Shown one piece after another: positions 51,761 through 61,382 of a stretch of DNA of 64,000 nucleotides (position 1 is its first letter; each line of letters opens with the position of its first letter). The stretch lies in assembly GCA_963971285.1 (NCBI GenBank), contig OZ020244.1, positions 34,472,001 through 34,536,000 of the forward strand. Reading direction: 5' to 3'. The position numbers were made by a program, and so were the translations under genes. This stretch comes from Astropecten irregularis (Eukaryota > Echinodermata > Asteroidea > Paxillosida > Astropectinidae). A model generated the notes under the pieces. It was not told the origin of the DNA. It ran no database searches and saw only the letters and a program-made list of their open reading frames with translations.

Positions 51761-52684
51761 GAATAGGCCTGTGAAAATTATGAGCTAAATTATAATTTTA
51801 TAAGGGGGTTTCTATCGTGTCCATCTTTTTATTCTGTAAGATTTTTTTTGTTGGAAAAATTGCCCCAACTATTTTTTTGATCAATGCCATGTCAGGGATG
51901 TGAGTGGCCACACACAAAAAGGTCTGAATTATATACCAAGGGAAAAGCTGAATTTAAAAGTTCGTATACTTTTGTACAGGTGTACCTAAGTATGAAATGT
52001 TGAGTGAAAAGTTCAGTACAGGATTGGTACCATACCCACACAGAAATGTTCACAGATTTATGTATAACTTTTAGGGTTTGAAGATGGTGCTGATAGAAAC
52101 ATACCGTTAAAATATTTCGGCCCGAAATGATGTATTTATCAAGAAATCAGTAAAACAAAGACCGAAAACAGTTTTGATCTCGGGGTAAGATTATTAAAAG
52201 CATTCTTTATATTTTTTTTTTAAGAAAAACTGAGTCGGGTTTTCTCTGTTTTCTCGTGATGATACAGAATTACAGATGTCCGATTTCATAGGTTTATTAT
52301 TTCAAGGATCAGACAGAGTGTGAGTGCTGTTCTGTGACTACCAATCATACTTTTAAAATCTAAACAAAACAAAAAAATCGAAATTAAATTTTCACATCCC
52401 TGCCATGTTACAAAATCGTACACGGCTAAGGTTTGAAAGTCGATGCTGACGACAGAGGGCGACAAATATAAACAGCGGTCATTTAATTTAGTCTGGTACC
52501 TCTCTTCGCTCTGTGAAGTAGGAAATACGTGTTAATCGAATGAGCTGTGACGGCGCGAATCCCTGAATCCATAACGTACAATGCCAAGTGTACATTATAA
52601 AGTACCGGTATTTGTAAACGTGTTGTGAACGGGGAAACACCCGATCAAGAACAGAATCGAGTGCGTGTTGTCGATAAGAGCAAA
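51761..52684. other. Carrier gene 5' flank
   Basis: This lies between the LINE and the carrier ATG. It contains a diverged TTAA-family element (52005-52356) and then about 330 bp that should hold the promoter and 5' UTR. In-frame codons extend upstream of the ATG to 52625 but without another ATG. No TATA box was recognised. Confidence 0.55.
52005..52356 (-). mobile_element. TTAA-flanked MITE (family A, diverged subfamily), copy 12, reversed
   Basis: This is the reverse complement of the subfamily seen at 10299-10662, sharing CAGTACAGGATTGG and ACCAATCAT ends. The right TTAA (52353-52356) is kept. It ends about 330 bp upstream of the carrier ATG, so it could lie in that gene's promoter region. 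Confidence 0.78.
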
Positions 52685-52757
52685 ATGTCGAATTCTCATC
52701 GAGATCAGGCACTGCGGTTCTGTTTTGCTGGCATGAGCTGTATGTGTGCTTCCTTTG
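52685..52757 (+). CDS. Carrier exon 1 (residues 1-24 plus one base)
   Basis: The exon encodes the N-terminus, where helix 1 begins (RFCFAGMSCMCASF). The donor is TTTG|GTGAGT, phase 1. The N-terminus is short, as is normal for SLC25 proteins, which need no cleaved presequence. Intron 1 (52758-54093) has a CpG-rich middle and a family C transposon at 53644-53820. Confidence 0.85.
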
Positions 52758-55700
52758 GTGAGTATTTTGTCTTTTGGTGGGAAGGAGTTTTTCAGACGGT
52801 TTTGTCAGCAGAGTTTATGATTTATTACCGTAGGCCGGCATGTCTGCATGTTGACTGTCCACAGCGAAAAATCCCTTACACGAATTGGCACGAAACGGTC
52901 GCAAGAGGGCGTCACGATCATCTCATTATGTGACGTCATCGCACTGACCAAAAATGGAAGTTTTCATGAATGAAACTCACGCGCATGGGCACATACTCAG
53001 CGATGCCCACTCTAACCATAGTTACTTCGACAGACCTCGCCACGATCTTTCGAATGGTACCAAAAACATACAAATTTGTACATTTCTTCGACCTTTTGAC
53101 CATTTTTGGTGGTGTCACCCGACGTTTGAGAACTCACGGACACCGCGATCGTATTTAAACTTTGGTGAGCTGTATTTTTGTTGTCATTTTACCGCGAAAC
53201 CGCGCCACCGTCTGAGTGTGATTGTTGGGTCGTTGAATATTCATATAACGTGTGTTGGGTCTATTGGTTGTGTATGCTGAGAGCGCCACATGAATATGCA
53301 TAGAATTGCATGGTCATCCGGAGATGTCGTACGGCCGACTGTTGATCGTTGCGTAGTCGTACACCGCGTGTGTTTGAATAGGCACATCGCGTAATGCGTG
53401 CCCCGTACGTGTCTGCAACGGCCCTGCGTGCGTGCGTAACGAGTTGGGCCAGCACATGGTTTCCGTGACGTCACGAGCACGGCCTCGCGCGTTGACCAAT
53501 CAGCGCGGCGCTTTTTACACACGGCACTGTTTCCATCCGTGTTACAGTGCATATGGGGAATTTTTCGCTGTGCTGTCTGTTTGTGATTGATAATGATATT
53601 GATAATCAGTGGCATGAATGCTAAAAAATGTGCATTAATGATACTCCTGATGAGGACTAGAGCAAGCTAGTTGAAACGTTGAGACCTAATTGCGAGAAGT
53701 GCGAACGATATAGAAGTGCGAACGAAATAAAAGTGCGACAGTACGAACGATTATTACATGGTGTTTCCGCAAACCGATCCACATACCTATTACCACCATG
53801 CAAAGCCTCAAATCTTTCTTACTCAAGGAAAGTAAGCAGGTGGTGGCGCCCTTTCGAGCCTTGTGCATCCCACAACTCCCAGCAGTCACTATTTGTGATA
53901 TTGTCTATAAACGTAGAATTAAGATCAATTGGTAAAGCTCTGATCATCAGGACAATTCTGACAACAACTTGGCCAGTGCTGGTGGCAGATCGATTGTCAT
54001 TGTTTTAGAACTCATGGCTGGCTGTGGCTTGGGTTTTGATAAAATGCAGTAGCAACATACATAATAACAGTTTTTCATTGTTTATTTCCTTAGTGACCAA
54101 TCCTGTTGACGTGACCAAAGTTCGCATGCAACTGGACGGTGAGCTAGCCAATCAACGGGGCCAGCTTGGCAAGGCATACAGGGACCGTCACTACAAGGGT
54201 ATACTACGTGGAGCCCTCACTATAGCAAGGGAGGAAGGGGGGCTGGCTCTTTACAAAGGGTAAATCTGGCGCAAGGGCGTACCTGTATATTGTTTTCACT
54301 CCTAACCATCTACCTGTCAACATAGCTACAGTAAAATCTACTATGAGCGCTTTCATGGCTTCTGACTGGCAAACAAAGATAATTTACTATTGGGGACACC
54401 GCCAATATAGATCAGCTTGGACATCCGGGTACTTTCATTCTCATGAACTTGACAACCGATGAAAACTAACAAGTAGATGGCGCAAGCTACGGAGAAATCA
54501 CGCACAAACCGTCCGTCGTCGAGAATTGTCTTCCAAATATTTTGTCAAGAAACAGAAATCGTGTTCTGCACGACTTTCATTGTCAAGTCATAGTTTTTCC
54601 TCAGACAATAATCCTTCTTTGAAGTACCCTATAATAAGATTAAACCATTCTGGCAGCTTTTTGTCGTAAAACCTGTACATCTTAATGCTTTGTTTTCATC
54701 GGCTCCAAGGTCGGTGAGTTGGAATGACGTCACTCCGCGCTGATCTATAGGGCTGGATTGCTCAGTTGGTAGAGCACTATAATGGAACGCAGCTGTAACA
54801 AACACGCCGGGATGCAAAGAAATTGTTCGTTATAGTGGTTGTTCGTTACAGTGAACAATGTTCAGCCTGCCTAGATACATTGTACATACAAATTGGGAAC
54901 CAAGGATGATGTTCGGTATAGCCAATTGTTCGTTATAGTGGTGTTCCACTGTAGTGCAATATTCTGGGCTCACAGGTCGAATCCCGCACATTCAATTAAT
55001 CTTTGTTCACTCTTCAATGACTGTAATAAGAAAATGAACCCAGTCAGTTTTCCTTCTGGTTATTTGATGATTAAAATCGCTTTGGGGGTATTGTAGAATT
55101 GGTTTAAGGATGCATATAACTTAAGATTATTATTATTGTTATTGTTATTATTTATTTCTGGAAATGACACCAAGGATTCCTCAAAAGTGCCCAAGGCACT
55201 GTAGCTTGCAAGCCTGATGAAACCTGTTATGGAAAGATGATGAGAAGAAGAAGATACAGTTTTAGAGGTGGGAGGAAAACCCCAGAGTAATATTCTGGGT
55301 AAAACCCACGGAATCAGGTAGGGACTGAAAACCCAATCCGCTTGTGAACCGAGCTGGACTTGAACTCGGTCCACAGAGGTGAAAGGCGAGGAAAGAACCG
55401 CTACGCCAACCTGACTCCCCCAAGCTCTCACAAGCTGTGTCATTTGAAATTATGTTTGATGGTTGAACGTAGTCAATATATTGTTTGTTTTGTTTTTATT
55501 GTTAATGTTGTTTATGTTTTAGCTTGACCCCAGCCCTGCTCCGTGAGGCTACATACAGCACCATCCGCATAGGAGCGTATGAACCCATTAAGGTGCTGTT
55601 TGGTGCTACTGATCGTCATCACACGCCCCTGTACAAGAAAATCAGCGCTGCAGCTACTTCAGGTATAAGTGAACATTGTGTGGCTTTATCTCATCTTCTG

Positions 55701-58700
55701 TACTTCAGACTCTATCTGTACACTATGCGTAAAGCCCCAAATATGTGTATGCTGAAACTGTGGGCCTTCTCGAAACAGAGGCTCAGGCTCAGGCTCAGGC
55801 TCTGGCTCAGGCTCTGGCTCTGGCTCAGGCTCAGGCTCCGGCTACGGCTCCGGCTTCATTTTGTGAATCCATTCTAAAATAACGGTTATCAAAATAGAGG
55901 CTTTTGGCTACGGTTGGGAAGTAGATTCTCTGGTTTGAAAAGGATAACACGGCTTCAGCTTCAATGAAAAAACAACAACCTATATTTTCAGCATTTGGAT
56001 GACGGAGCCTGAGCCTCTGTTTCGAAAAGGCCTTATATCTCACTGTGTTTGGAATTAGGTGCCATCGGCAGTACAATCGCTGTGCCTACCGATCTGATCA
56101 GGGTGCGTTTACAAGCCCAGGGGCCACTGAAGACCGGACAGCAGGTTAGATACCGAGGGTTCATCCACGCCTTCACCACCATCCTGACCAAGGAGGGATT
56201 CTTTGGCCTGTACAGGGGCACGTCGCCCACCGTCCAGAGAGCCGTCATCGTCACTGCCACTCAGGTATGCTACGCAATTTCCTTAGAGATGCAGGTGTTT
56301 CATAATGTTGCTTATGAAAAGTACTATCATACTTTGGTAGCATACAGAAACAGAAATCTTCACATATTTACCTATAATTTACAGGGTATAAAGATGGTGG
56401 TGGTAGAAACATACCGTTATAATGTTTCTGCCTGAAATGCTGTATTTATCCAGACAAGAGAAAAAAACAGTGACAAAAAACAATTTTTGATCTTTGGAAG
56501 ATCAAATATCCTGCGAAAATGAAAAAAAAAACCGCTGTGATGTTTTCTTAAGAAGTGGGCACCATATGGGACTGGGAATTTCAAAGATGACTGATACTGT
56601 ATCTTTTTTGATATTTTTGCCCATGAATCTGTATTTCATTGACAAAAACCAAAGTACATACATGAAATTACCTTGAAGTGCGTAGTAGATTGTTGGCTGC
56701 TTGAAGCACAGCTTGTCATCGTGGACACTGAATGGATTACAGGGATTGACCTTTTCAAGTTCAAGGGGACAGGCAAAATTTCCTTTGTGGGAGAGAAACT
56801 GATCGTGTGAAAAGACTGCAAGGTATAGTGACCAGTAGAAGTGAGCCAGTGACCATCGGCACCAAGACCAATGTAGTGACCAGCATTACTCAGTCAGTGA
56901 CCACCGGCACCAAGGCAATTACCAGTGACACTGAGGCAATTACCATAAAGCTGTTGAAGATCCTTGGGAAGCAGGCTATTCATTTTCCCATCGCAGCTCT
57001 GTAGCCATGTTGCTCCCACTTGTAAAATTTACATCAACTTTTCTATTTGGACGTAGGCCTAATCCTTGACTTGGGTTAAACAATCATTTTGTGTCATAAT
57101 TAAGCCTGGCCATCTCACTACTATCCTTTGAATTATTTTGGGGGCTCTGTGACAGAACAAAGCCAACGGCAGGGCCTTTTCGTAGCAGAGGCTCAGGCTC
57201 CAGCTCCATTTTGTGAATCCATTCTAAAATAAAGGATATCAAAGGCTTTTGACTGCAGTTCAAAAGTAGATTCTCTGGTTTGAAAAGGAAATTCAAAACA
57301 GAGCTTCAGCTTCAATGAAAAACCACAACCTATTTTTTCAGCATATGGATGGTACATATGCTAGTGAGAGACACTGAAAGTTGTAAACCGTAATCTTATT
57401 TCTTCATTGCATGATGTATTTTATGCAGGTTCCTACCTATGACCACACCAAGCACATGATACTCAACCATGGCTGGATGCAGGAAGGACCAGCATTACAC
57501 ATAGTGGCTGCCATGACTGCAGGCTTCATGTGTGCCCTGACTACCTCACCGGTCGACCTCATCAAAACGAGAGTCATGAACCAAAAGATCAAGGGTAAGT
57601 AATCCCGGCCAAGCTCTATACTGGAGATGTTGACATTCTCATCGTTTCTCAGAAGAGAACTCTGATGTGGAATGTCAAATCTTGCTTTAAAGGTAATATC
57701 ATACTTTGGGTTTTGCCAAAGAAATACAGATTCATGGGCAAAGATATCAAGACAGATACAGTAATAGTCATCTGTGAAAATTTCTGTCCCATACGGTGCC
57801 CACCTTTTGAGAAAACTGTGAAAAACGGCCGCAGTATTTCTTAAGTCTTTTCTCTTTTATTTTTGATCTTTTAAATGATCAAAAAGATTTTCGGTCGTTG
57901 TTTTACTAATCTCTAGATAAATACATCATTTCAGGTGGAAAAATTTTAACAGAATGTTTCTACCACCACCATCTTCATACCCTGTAAGTTATACGTAAAT
58001 CTGTGAACATTTCTGTTTTGGTGTCTTACCAAAGTATGATACTACCTTTAAAGCCATTAGTACCTTTGCCAAAGAAAGCCCTTTAACGTGCTGTCCATAC
58101 TCTGATACACTGCAACTTGAGAAAGTAAGGTTTGCGGAGACACCATGTTTTAAACACTTTTCTATATGTGTGGTTCTGAAAAGCACCGGTGAGATGTTTT
58201 TTAAACGTTTTGGCCAGTGTACTCTAGATGTCCTCAGAACCACACATATAGAAAAGAGTTTATACATGGTATTTCTGCAAACCTTCCTTTATTTATTTAT
58301 TTATTTATTTATTTCTTGTTTACCCTGGGTTTACCTGCTCAGTGAAACACACAGTGTTTTCCAGAGGTTCCCAGCAATCACAATGTGAATTATGAAGGAT
58401 GGTGCCACACGTGACCGAGTAGCAGGCTTTCATGGGCGCCCTTTGGCAGCCAGCCACATCAACCCATATATGATCACGAAGCACAGCTTAAGATTGAAAG
58501 TGTTTGGTTTTTGTGGAGGGAGGAAAATCCTCGAAGCATAGGAGAGAACCAAACGCACAACTCTACTCACATATGACCCAAGCCGGGATCGAACCCGGGC
58601 CACATTGGTGAGAGGCGAGTGCCTAACGCACTTGCCACCTATGCCCCTTTCTTATGTTACTTTCACCATGCAAAGCCTCAAATCCTACAATGCAACTTGG

Positions 58701-60877
58701 TTTAACTCCATTTCTCTGCTTCATACTGTAAATAGAGAATCTGTGCTTACAAAAGATTCTGTGTTTACATGACCCTGTTCCATGGATAAGGGAAGAATTA
58801 CTAGATCAGAGGTCAACTTCACAAAGCCCTATGATCGCTTGTAAATCGAGTTTACGAAGGATAACCTATCGTAAGGGGCCTATCTTACGTAGGGCTGCAA
58901 TGCATCATAAGTCCTACGATTGATAGTAAGTTGCAATGAGTTTGGTACATACGTACGTATAGTCTTTACATGATTAAGAATCTTTCATCATTCTTTTGAC
59001 TGACAAACGAACAAAGATAATCGATTATAAAAATGGACACCACCAATGTAGGGCTGCATTGCTCAGTTGGTATATAGAGCGCCTGTATGACATTCAAGAG
59101 GTTGCCGGTTCAAATCCCACTCCAGCCAATTTTCCTTTGTTCACTTTTCAATGACTTTTAATTCAGTCACTTTCTCATGTGGTTATTTGATGCAGGGATG
59201 AGATTTCTCAGATTAAAATCTGATTTCAGATTTTTTTGTTTTGGATTTCAGATTTTTTTCCTCACAGGCTGTGTACAAAAGTATAGGAGATTTTCAGATT
59301 TCAGACTTTTCATGCTCCTTGTCAGCTGTTTTCAGACATTTTTATCATTGGTCAATCTCATCCCTGTTGATAACCATTCCAGAAATGTTAAAAATGCTCT
59401 ACTAAATTACTTACCCAGTGAGTGAAGAACAATGATCATAAGCACATGATTCCGCAGTGAGCAGCCCCATTAATATTAGTCTCCGCTCTGAGCTGGAGTG
59501 GTCTGTAGTCTGGATATATGCAGTATTGTCATAGCATGGATACAGCCGCATTTCTCCTGGTAGAAAGTCTAGAATTAGAAAATAAGCATAGAAAAAGCTG
59601 TCATGCAGTGTGTAAATAGAAACATGGAGAGTTATGAACACCCGATCAGGGACCAGTTTAACAGAGCTGTTAAGCACAAAATAAATTGCTTAGCACAGAA
59701 TGTCTTGCTCATTAAAACAAACCACCATTAAAAAAACCGCCAAATTCCATTTGATATTCATGGTAGGCGAACAACAGCCAAAGAACGACCACAAGTGATA
59801 CACAACTCGTGGAAGTTTGCCTTTTAATCCTGGTTTTTATGGAGGCAGAAATTTCATGATTAGCAAATTTTGGTGCTAAGCAGGGCCATGAAATAGGCCC
59901 CAGTTTATAGTAGTTTACTATGGTGACCGGAGTAGGGCTGGGAAAAGGAAAAATGTTACATGTGTATGGCAGTACAATACACAGATTTAAAGGTGGTTAT
60001 AAAATATTTTGTGAAAGTGAAATGGTAGTACAAAGTAAGGGTTGCCCTATGTGAAATAAATTGTTGCTCGCAGTGTATAAAGAGTGCTTAATTAAGAGAG
60101 CATTTGAGAAAATGATATAAACCAAAGATTATGTAGCGCTACGCGCAAGATGGATTACGGACCATAGGGCGCGTGGTAATTGGTATGGAGGTCGCGATCC
60201 GCCATTCTGGTGTGCAAATAGCGAGTAGTTTGTACACAGGACATATGGGGGCTGGGAGATTTATCAAAGGAAAGGGGAGTGTTAGGACGGTAAGATTTTG
60301 GCCCGAATTTGATTGAAACTTATTGTTTATTGTCAATAGAAATATTTGACATTGGTGTGAAGCAGCTGAATATGTAAATGGCGATTTTTGTGGTTTTCTG
60401 AACCTCCTTTTGCAAGTACCGCACACATCGCTCATATCATGCTATGGAAACTACGTATGTGGAGCGCCCGCCCTCACACCAGAATGGCGCCCATGGCGAT
60501 TACGCGTTCCATTTTGCAAGTAGCGCTATTATAATCTTTGATATATAAACTATGTTTTGTTGTATGGAATGGTTTCTCGTCAGCATAGTGTTGTTCAGTA
60601 CCATATCTAAGAGAGAGTGTGAATGCATGTGGCAGGTTTCTTTGTGGTGCGGCACCAAACATGCCAAGGTTGATCCTGTAATTGTGTTTGAATCCTAGGC
60701 GTCGAGAGAGCCTACAGGAGTGGCCTGGACTGCCTGATCAAGACCGTCAAGTCGGAAGGATGGCTGGGTCTGTACAAGGGCTTCGTACCAAACTGGCTCC
60801 GTCTGGGTCCCCACACCATCATCAGTCTATTCCTCTTTGAATACTTCAGACACAAGGCAGGCATCAATCCCATCTGA
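52685..60877 (+). CDS. Mitochondrial carrier of the UCP-like group (SLC25 family), complete six-exon gene
   Basis: The joined exons are 52685-52757, 54094-54259, 55523-55662, 56059-56264, 57429-57594 and 60699-60877. They total 930 nt, giving 309 residues and a TGA stop. All introns are GT-AG and the phases fit. The product is a six-helix inner-membrane exchanger of about the usual 300 residues, built from three repeats with signatures PVDVTK (28-33), PTDLIR (136-141) and PVDLIK (236-241). Each is followed by an EG-x(4)-Y[KR]G motif (71-80, 172-180, 270-278). The pattern RxATYSTIRIGAYEPIK and the tail NWLRLGPHTIISLFLFEYF place it with UCP4/5/6-like and ucpB-like carriers. The exact substrate is not predictable from sequence. 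The ATG at 52685 is the first in frame and has A at -3. Every intron carries at least one transposon insertion. Confidence 0.92.
53644..53820 (-). mobile_element. Family C element in carrier intron 1
   Basis: This is the reverse complement of 5898-6052. It ends CCACCATGCAAAGCCTCAAATC and contains a short tandem of GAAGTGCGAACGA-type units. It lies within intron 1. Confidence 0.75.
54094..54259 (+). CDS. Carrier exon 2 (residues 25-79, first carrier signature)
   Basis: The acceptor is TATTTCCTTAG|TG and the donor AAAGG|GTAAAT. It carries VTNPVDVTKVRMQLDG, the first repeat's Px[DE]xx[KR] signature, and the matrix helix motif AREEGGLALYKG. Intron 2 (54260-55522) contains a SINE with two nested insertions and a second SINE in reverse. 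Confidence 0.93.
54408..54747. mobile_element. Family K inverted-repeat element nested in a SINE
   Basis: The ends TAGATCAGC and GCTGATCTA are flanked by TA on each side (54406-54407 and 54748-54749). The related SINE copy at 58983 reads straight across this point (CACCAATGTAGGGCTG), which gives a natural empty-site comparison. Confidence 0.72.
54780..54952 (+). mobile_element. Family D MITE, copy 2, nested in a SINE
   Basis: The ends ATGGAACGCAGCTGTAACAA and TTATAGTGGTGTTCCACTGTA match the element at 14275. It splits the tRNA-like head of the SINE-C copy between its A and B boxes. Confidence 0.75.
55125..55422 (-). mobile_element. tRNA-derived SINE-A, reversed, in carrier intron 2
   Basis: On the minus strand it begins with an A box TTGGCGTAGCGG (plus 55398-55409) and a B box GAGTTCAAGTCC (plus 55356-55367). 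A body containing TTTTCCTCCCACC follows, ending in an AAT/AAC repeat tail (plus 55125-55151). This is standard SINE layout. Confidence 0.82.
55523..55662 (+). CDS. Carrier exon 3 (residues 80-126, helices 2-3)
   Basis: The acceptor is TTTATGTTTTAG|CT and the donor CTTCAG|GTATAA. It encodes LTPALLREATYSTIRIGAYEPIK, typical of helix 2 in UCP-like carriers, then the start of repeat 2 (KKISAAATSG). Intron 3 is only 396 bp, and about two thirds of it is a family J transposon. Confidence 0.93.
55762..56033. mobile_element. Family J MITE, copy 2, filling carrier intron 3
   Basis: GGGCCTTCTCGAAACAGAGG with an expanded GGCTCA/GGCTCT array faces GAGCCTCTGTTTCGAAAAGG. The middle (ATTTTGTGAATCCATTCTAA, GATTCTCTGGTTTGAAAAGG, GCTTCAGCTTCAATGAAAA) matches the other copies. 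It ends 25 bp before exon 4. Confidence 0.85.
56059..56264 (+). CDS. Carrier exon 4 (residues 127-195, second carrier signature)
   Basis: The acceptor is TTTGGAATTAG|GT and the donor ACTCAG|GTATGC, phase 0. It encodes AIGSTIAVPTDLIRVRLQAQ with the second signature, then TKEGFFGLYRG and TVQRAVIVTATQ. Intron 4 (56265-57428) holds a diverged TTAA-family copy and a truncated family J copy. Confidence 0.93.
56312..56677 (-). mobile_element. TTAA-flanked MITE (family A), diverged copy 11, reversed
   Basis: The copy lies in carrier intron 4. The body is recognisable (CATACTTTGGTAG, GTAGAAACATACCGTTA, GCCCATGAATCTGTATTTC), but both TTAA ends are mutated. It is older than the neighbouring copies. Confidence 0.8.
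57172..57351 (+). mobile_element. Family J MITE, copy 3, right end missing
   Basis: It starts GGGCCTTTTCGTAGCAGAGG and includes ATTTTGTGAATCCATTCTAA and AGCTTCAGCTTCAATGAAA. It stops after TTTTTTCAGCATATGGATG without the right inverted end. It lies in carrier intron 4. Confidence 0.78.
57429..57594 (+). CDS. Carrier exon 5 (residues 196-250, third carrier signature)
   Basis: The acceptor is TATTTTATGCAG|GT and the donor ATCAAGG|GTAAGT, phase 1. It encodes VPTYDHTKHMILNHG, helix 5 and TTSPVDLIKTRVMNQKIK with the third signature. Intron 5 (57595-60698, 3.1 kb) contains a full TTAA-family copy, a family C element interrupted by a SINE, a SINE-C copy and the family L element. Confidence 0.93.
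57687..58051 (+). mobile_element. TTAA-flanked MITE (family A), copy 13
   Basis: A full copy lies in carrier intron 5, beginning 92 bp after the exon 5 donor. TTAA is present on both sides, with AGGTAATATCATACTTTGG on the left and CCAAAGTATGATACTACCT on the right. Confidence 0.92.
58115..58685 (+). mobile_element. Family C palindromic element interrupted by a SINE
   Basis: The left arm (GTTTGCGGAGACACCATG, then CTATATGTGTGGTTCTGA) and right arm (TCAGAACCACACATATAG, then CATGGTATTTCTGCAAACC) form a long inverted repeat. The outer end CACCATGCAAAGCCTCAAATC is displaced to 58664-58684 because a SINE (58288-58650) sits inside the right arm. Confidence 0.75.
58288..58650 (-). mobile_element. tRNA-derived SINE-B, reversed, inside a family C element
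   Basis: On the minus strand the B box GGGTTCGATCCC (plus 58585-58596) follows an A-box-like TAGGTGGCAAGTGCG (plus 58627-58641). The element ends in a (TAAA)n tail, seen as (TTTA)n at plus 58288-58315. It interrupts the right arm of the family C element in carrier intron 5. Confidence 0.8.
58983..59192 (+). mobile_element. SINE-C, copy 2 (tRNA-derived)
   Basis: A tRNA-like section at 59051-59129 has A box TTGCTCAGTTGG (59059-59070), B box GGTTCAAATCC (59107-59117) and acceptor-like pairing GGCTG/CAGCC. It is preceded and followed by body sequence shared with the intron 2 copy, so it is a SINE and not a working tRNA gene. Confidence 0.75.
60123..60540. mobile_element. Family L inverted-repeat element in carrier intron 5
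   Basis: The ends CAAAGATTATGTAGCGCTAC and GTAGCGCTATTATAATCTTTG are imperfect inverses, continuing inward to GCCATTCTGGTGTG on both arms. Outer flanks TGATATAAAC and ATATATAAAC could be an old roughly 10-bp target duplication. It ends 158 bp before exon 6. Confidence 0.72.
60699..60877 (+). CDS. Carrier exon 6 (residues 251-309 and stop)
   Basis: The acceptor is TTGAATCCTAG|GC. It encodes VERAYRSGLDCLIKTVKSEG, LGLYKGFVPNWLRLGPHTI and the last helix, ending KAGINPI and TGA. The hydrophobic final helix and the PNWLRLGP motif are typical of the C-terminus of UCP-like carriers. No polyadenylation signal was firmly placed; an AATAAA lies at 61891-61896. Confidence 0.92.
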
Positions 60878-60957
60878 TACAAGTTTCCTTTATAGCTAAC
60901 CCTCTAGCCTAAGTGTGAACTAACATTTAACAAACAATAACACCTCAAGAAATCAAT

Positions 60958-61382
60958 GGGTACGTTCAGACAGCGTGTTAAATTCGCTAAAATGACTGTT
61001 TTAACCCGATCGGTTTAAATAATATGTGTCTGGATGCTCTAAAACAGTTTTATATCTAAAACAGATCAGTTTTATCCGCCGGTAAAACACCAAAGTTAAA
61101 ACTGCTCGGGAGGAGGGTTTAGCGCTTAAAACCGATCGAGTTTACTGCTAAAACGCTGTCGGGACAGAATAACTTTCCGACATCCTGTTTCAGTGCAGAG
61201 AAGCCTGGCAGCTGGTTACGTAACACCTGTTGTGGCGCGCTTGTTTATATTCAACACACAGATAAAACAGCGCGCTTTATTTTATAACTGGAAGCTATTA
61301 CGGGGTCAAGGCACAGTGCATGACCTCTTAAAACCAAAAATAAAACCGATTGGTTTTAACTGCAAACACTAAAACACTGTAT
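60958..61382 (+). mobile_element. Family B element, copy 2, next to the carrier stop codon
   Basis: This shares nearly its whole length with 9564-10029 (for example GACAGCGTGTTAAAT, GGGTTTAGCGCTTAAAACC, GCAGCTGGTTACGTAACACC). It starts 81 bp after the carrier TGA, so it probably forms part of the 3' UTR. The right terminal repeat is eroded. Confidence 0.8.

Larger units (their letters stand above)
54350..55070 (+). mobile_element. SINE-C, copy 1, split by two insertions
   Basis: Fragments match the copy at 58983-59192: CAAACAAAGATAAT before the K insertion, the A box TTGCTCAGTTGGT at 54758-54770, the B box GGTCGAATCC at 54975-54984 after the D insertion, and the TTTGTTCACT to GGTTATTTGATG tail. 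It lies in carrier intron 2. Confidence 0.72.

Noticed and set aside
55831-56076. 81-codon minus-strand frame in carrier intron 3
   Set aside because: It is a translation of the family J element in the intron.
59051-59129. tRNA-like sequence with good A and B boxes
   Set aside because: The anticodon arm does not fold properly, and the surrounding body is shared with a second copy, so it is a SINE head.
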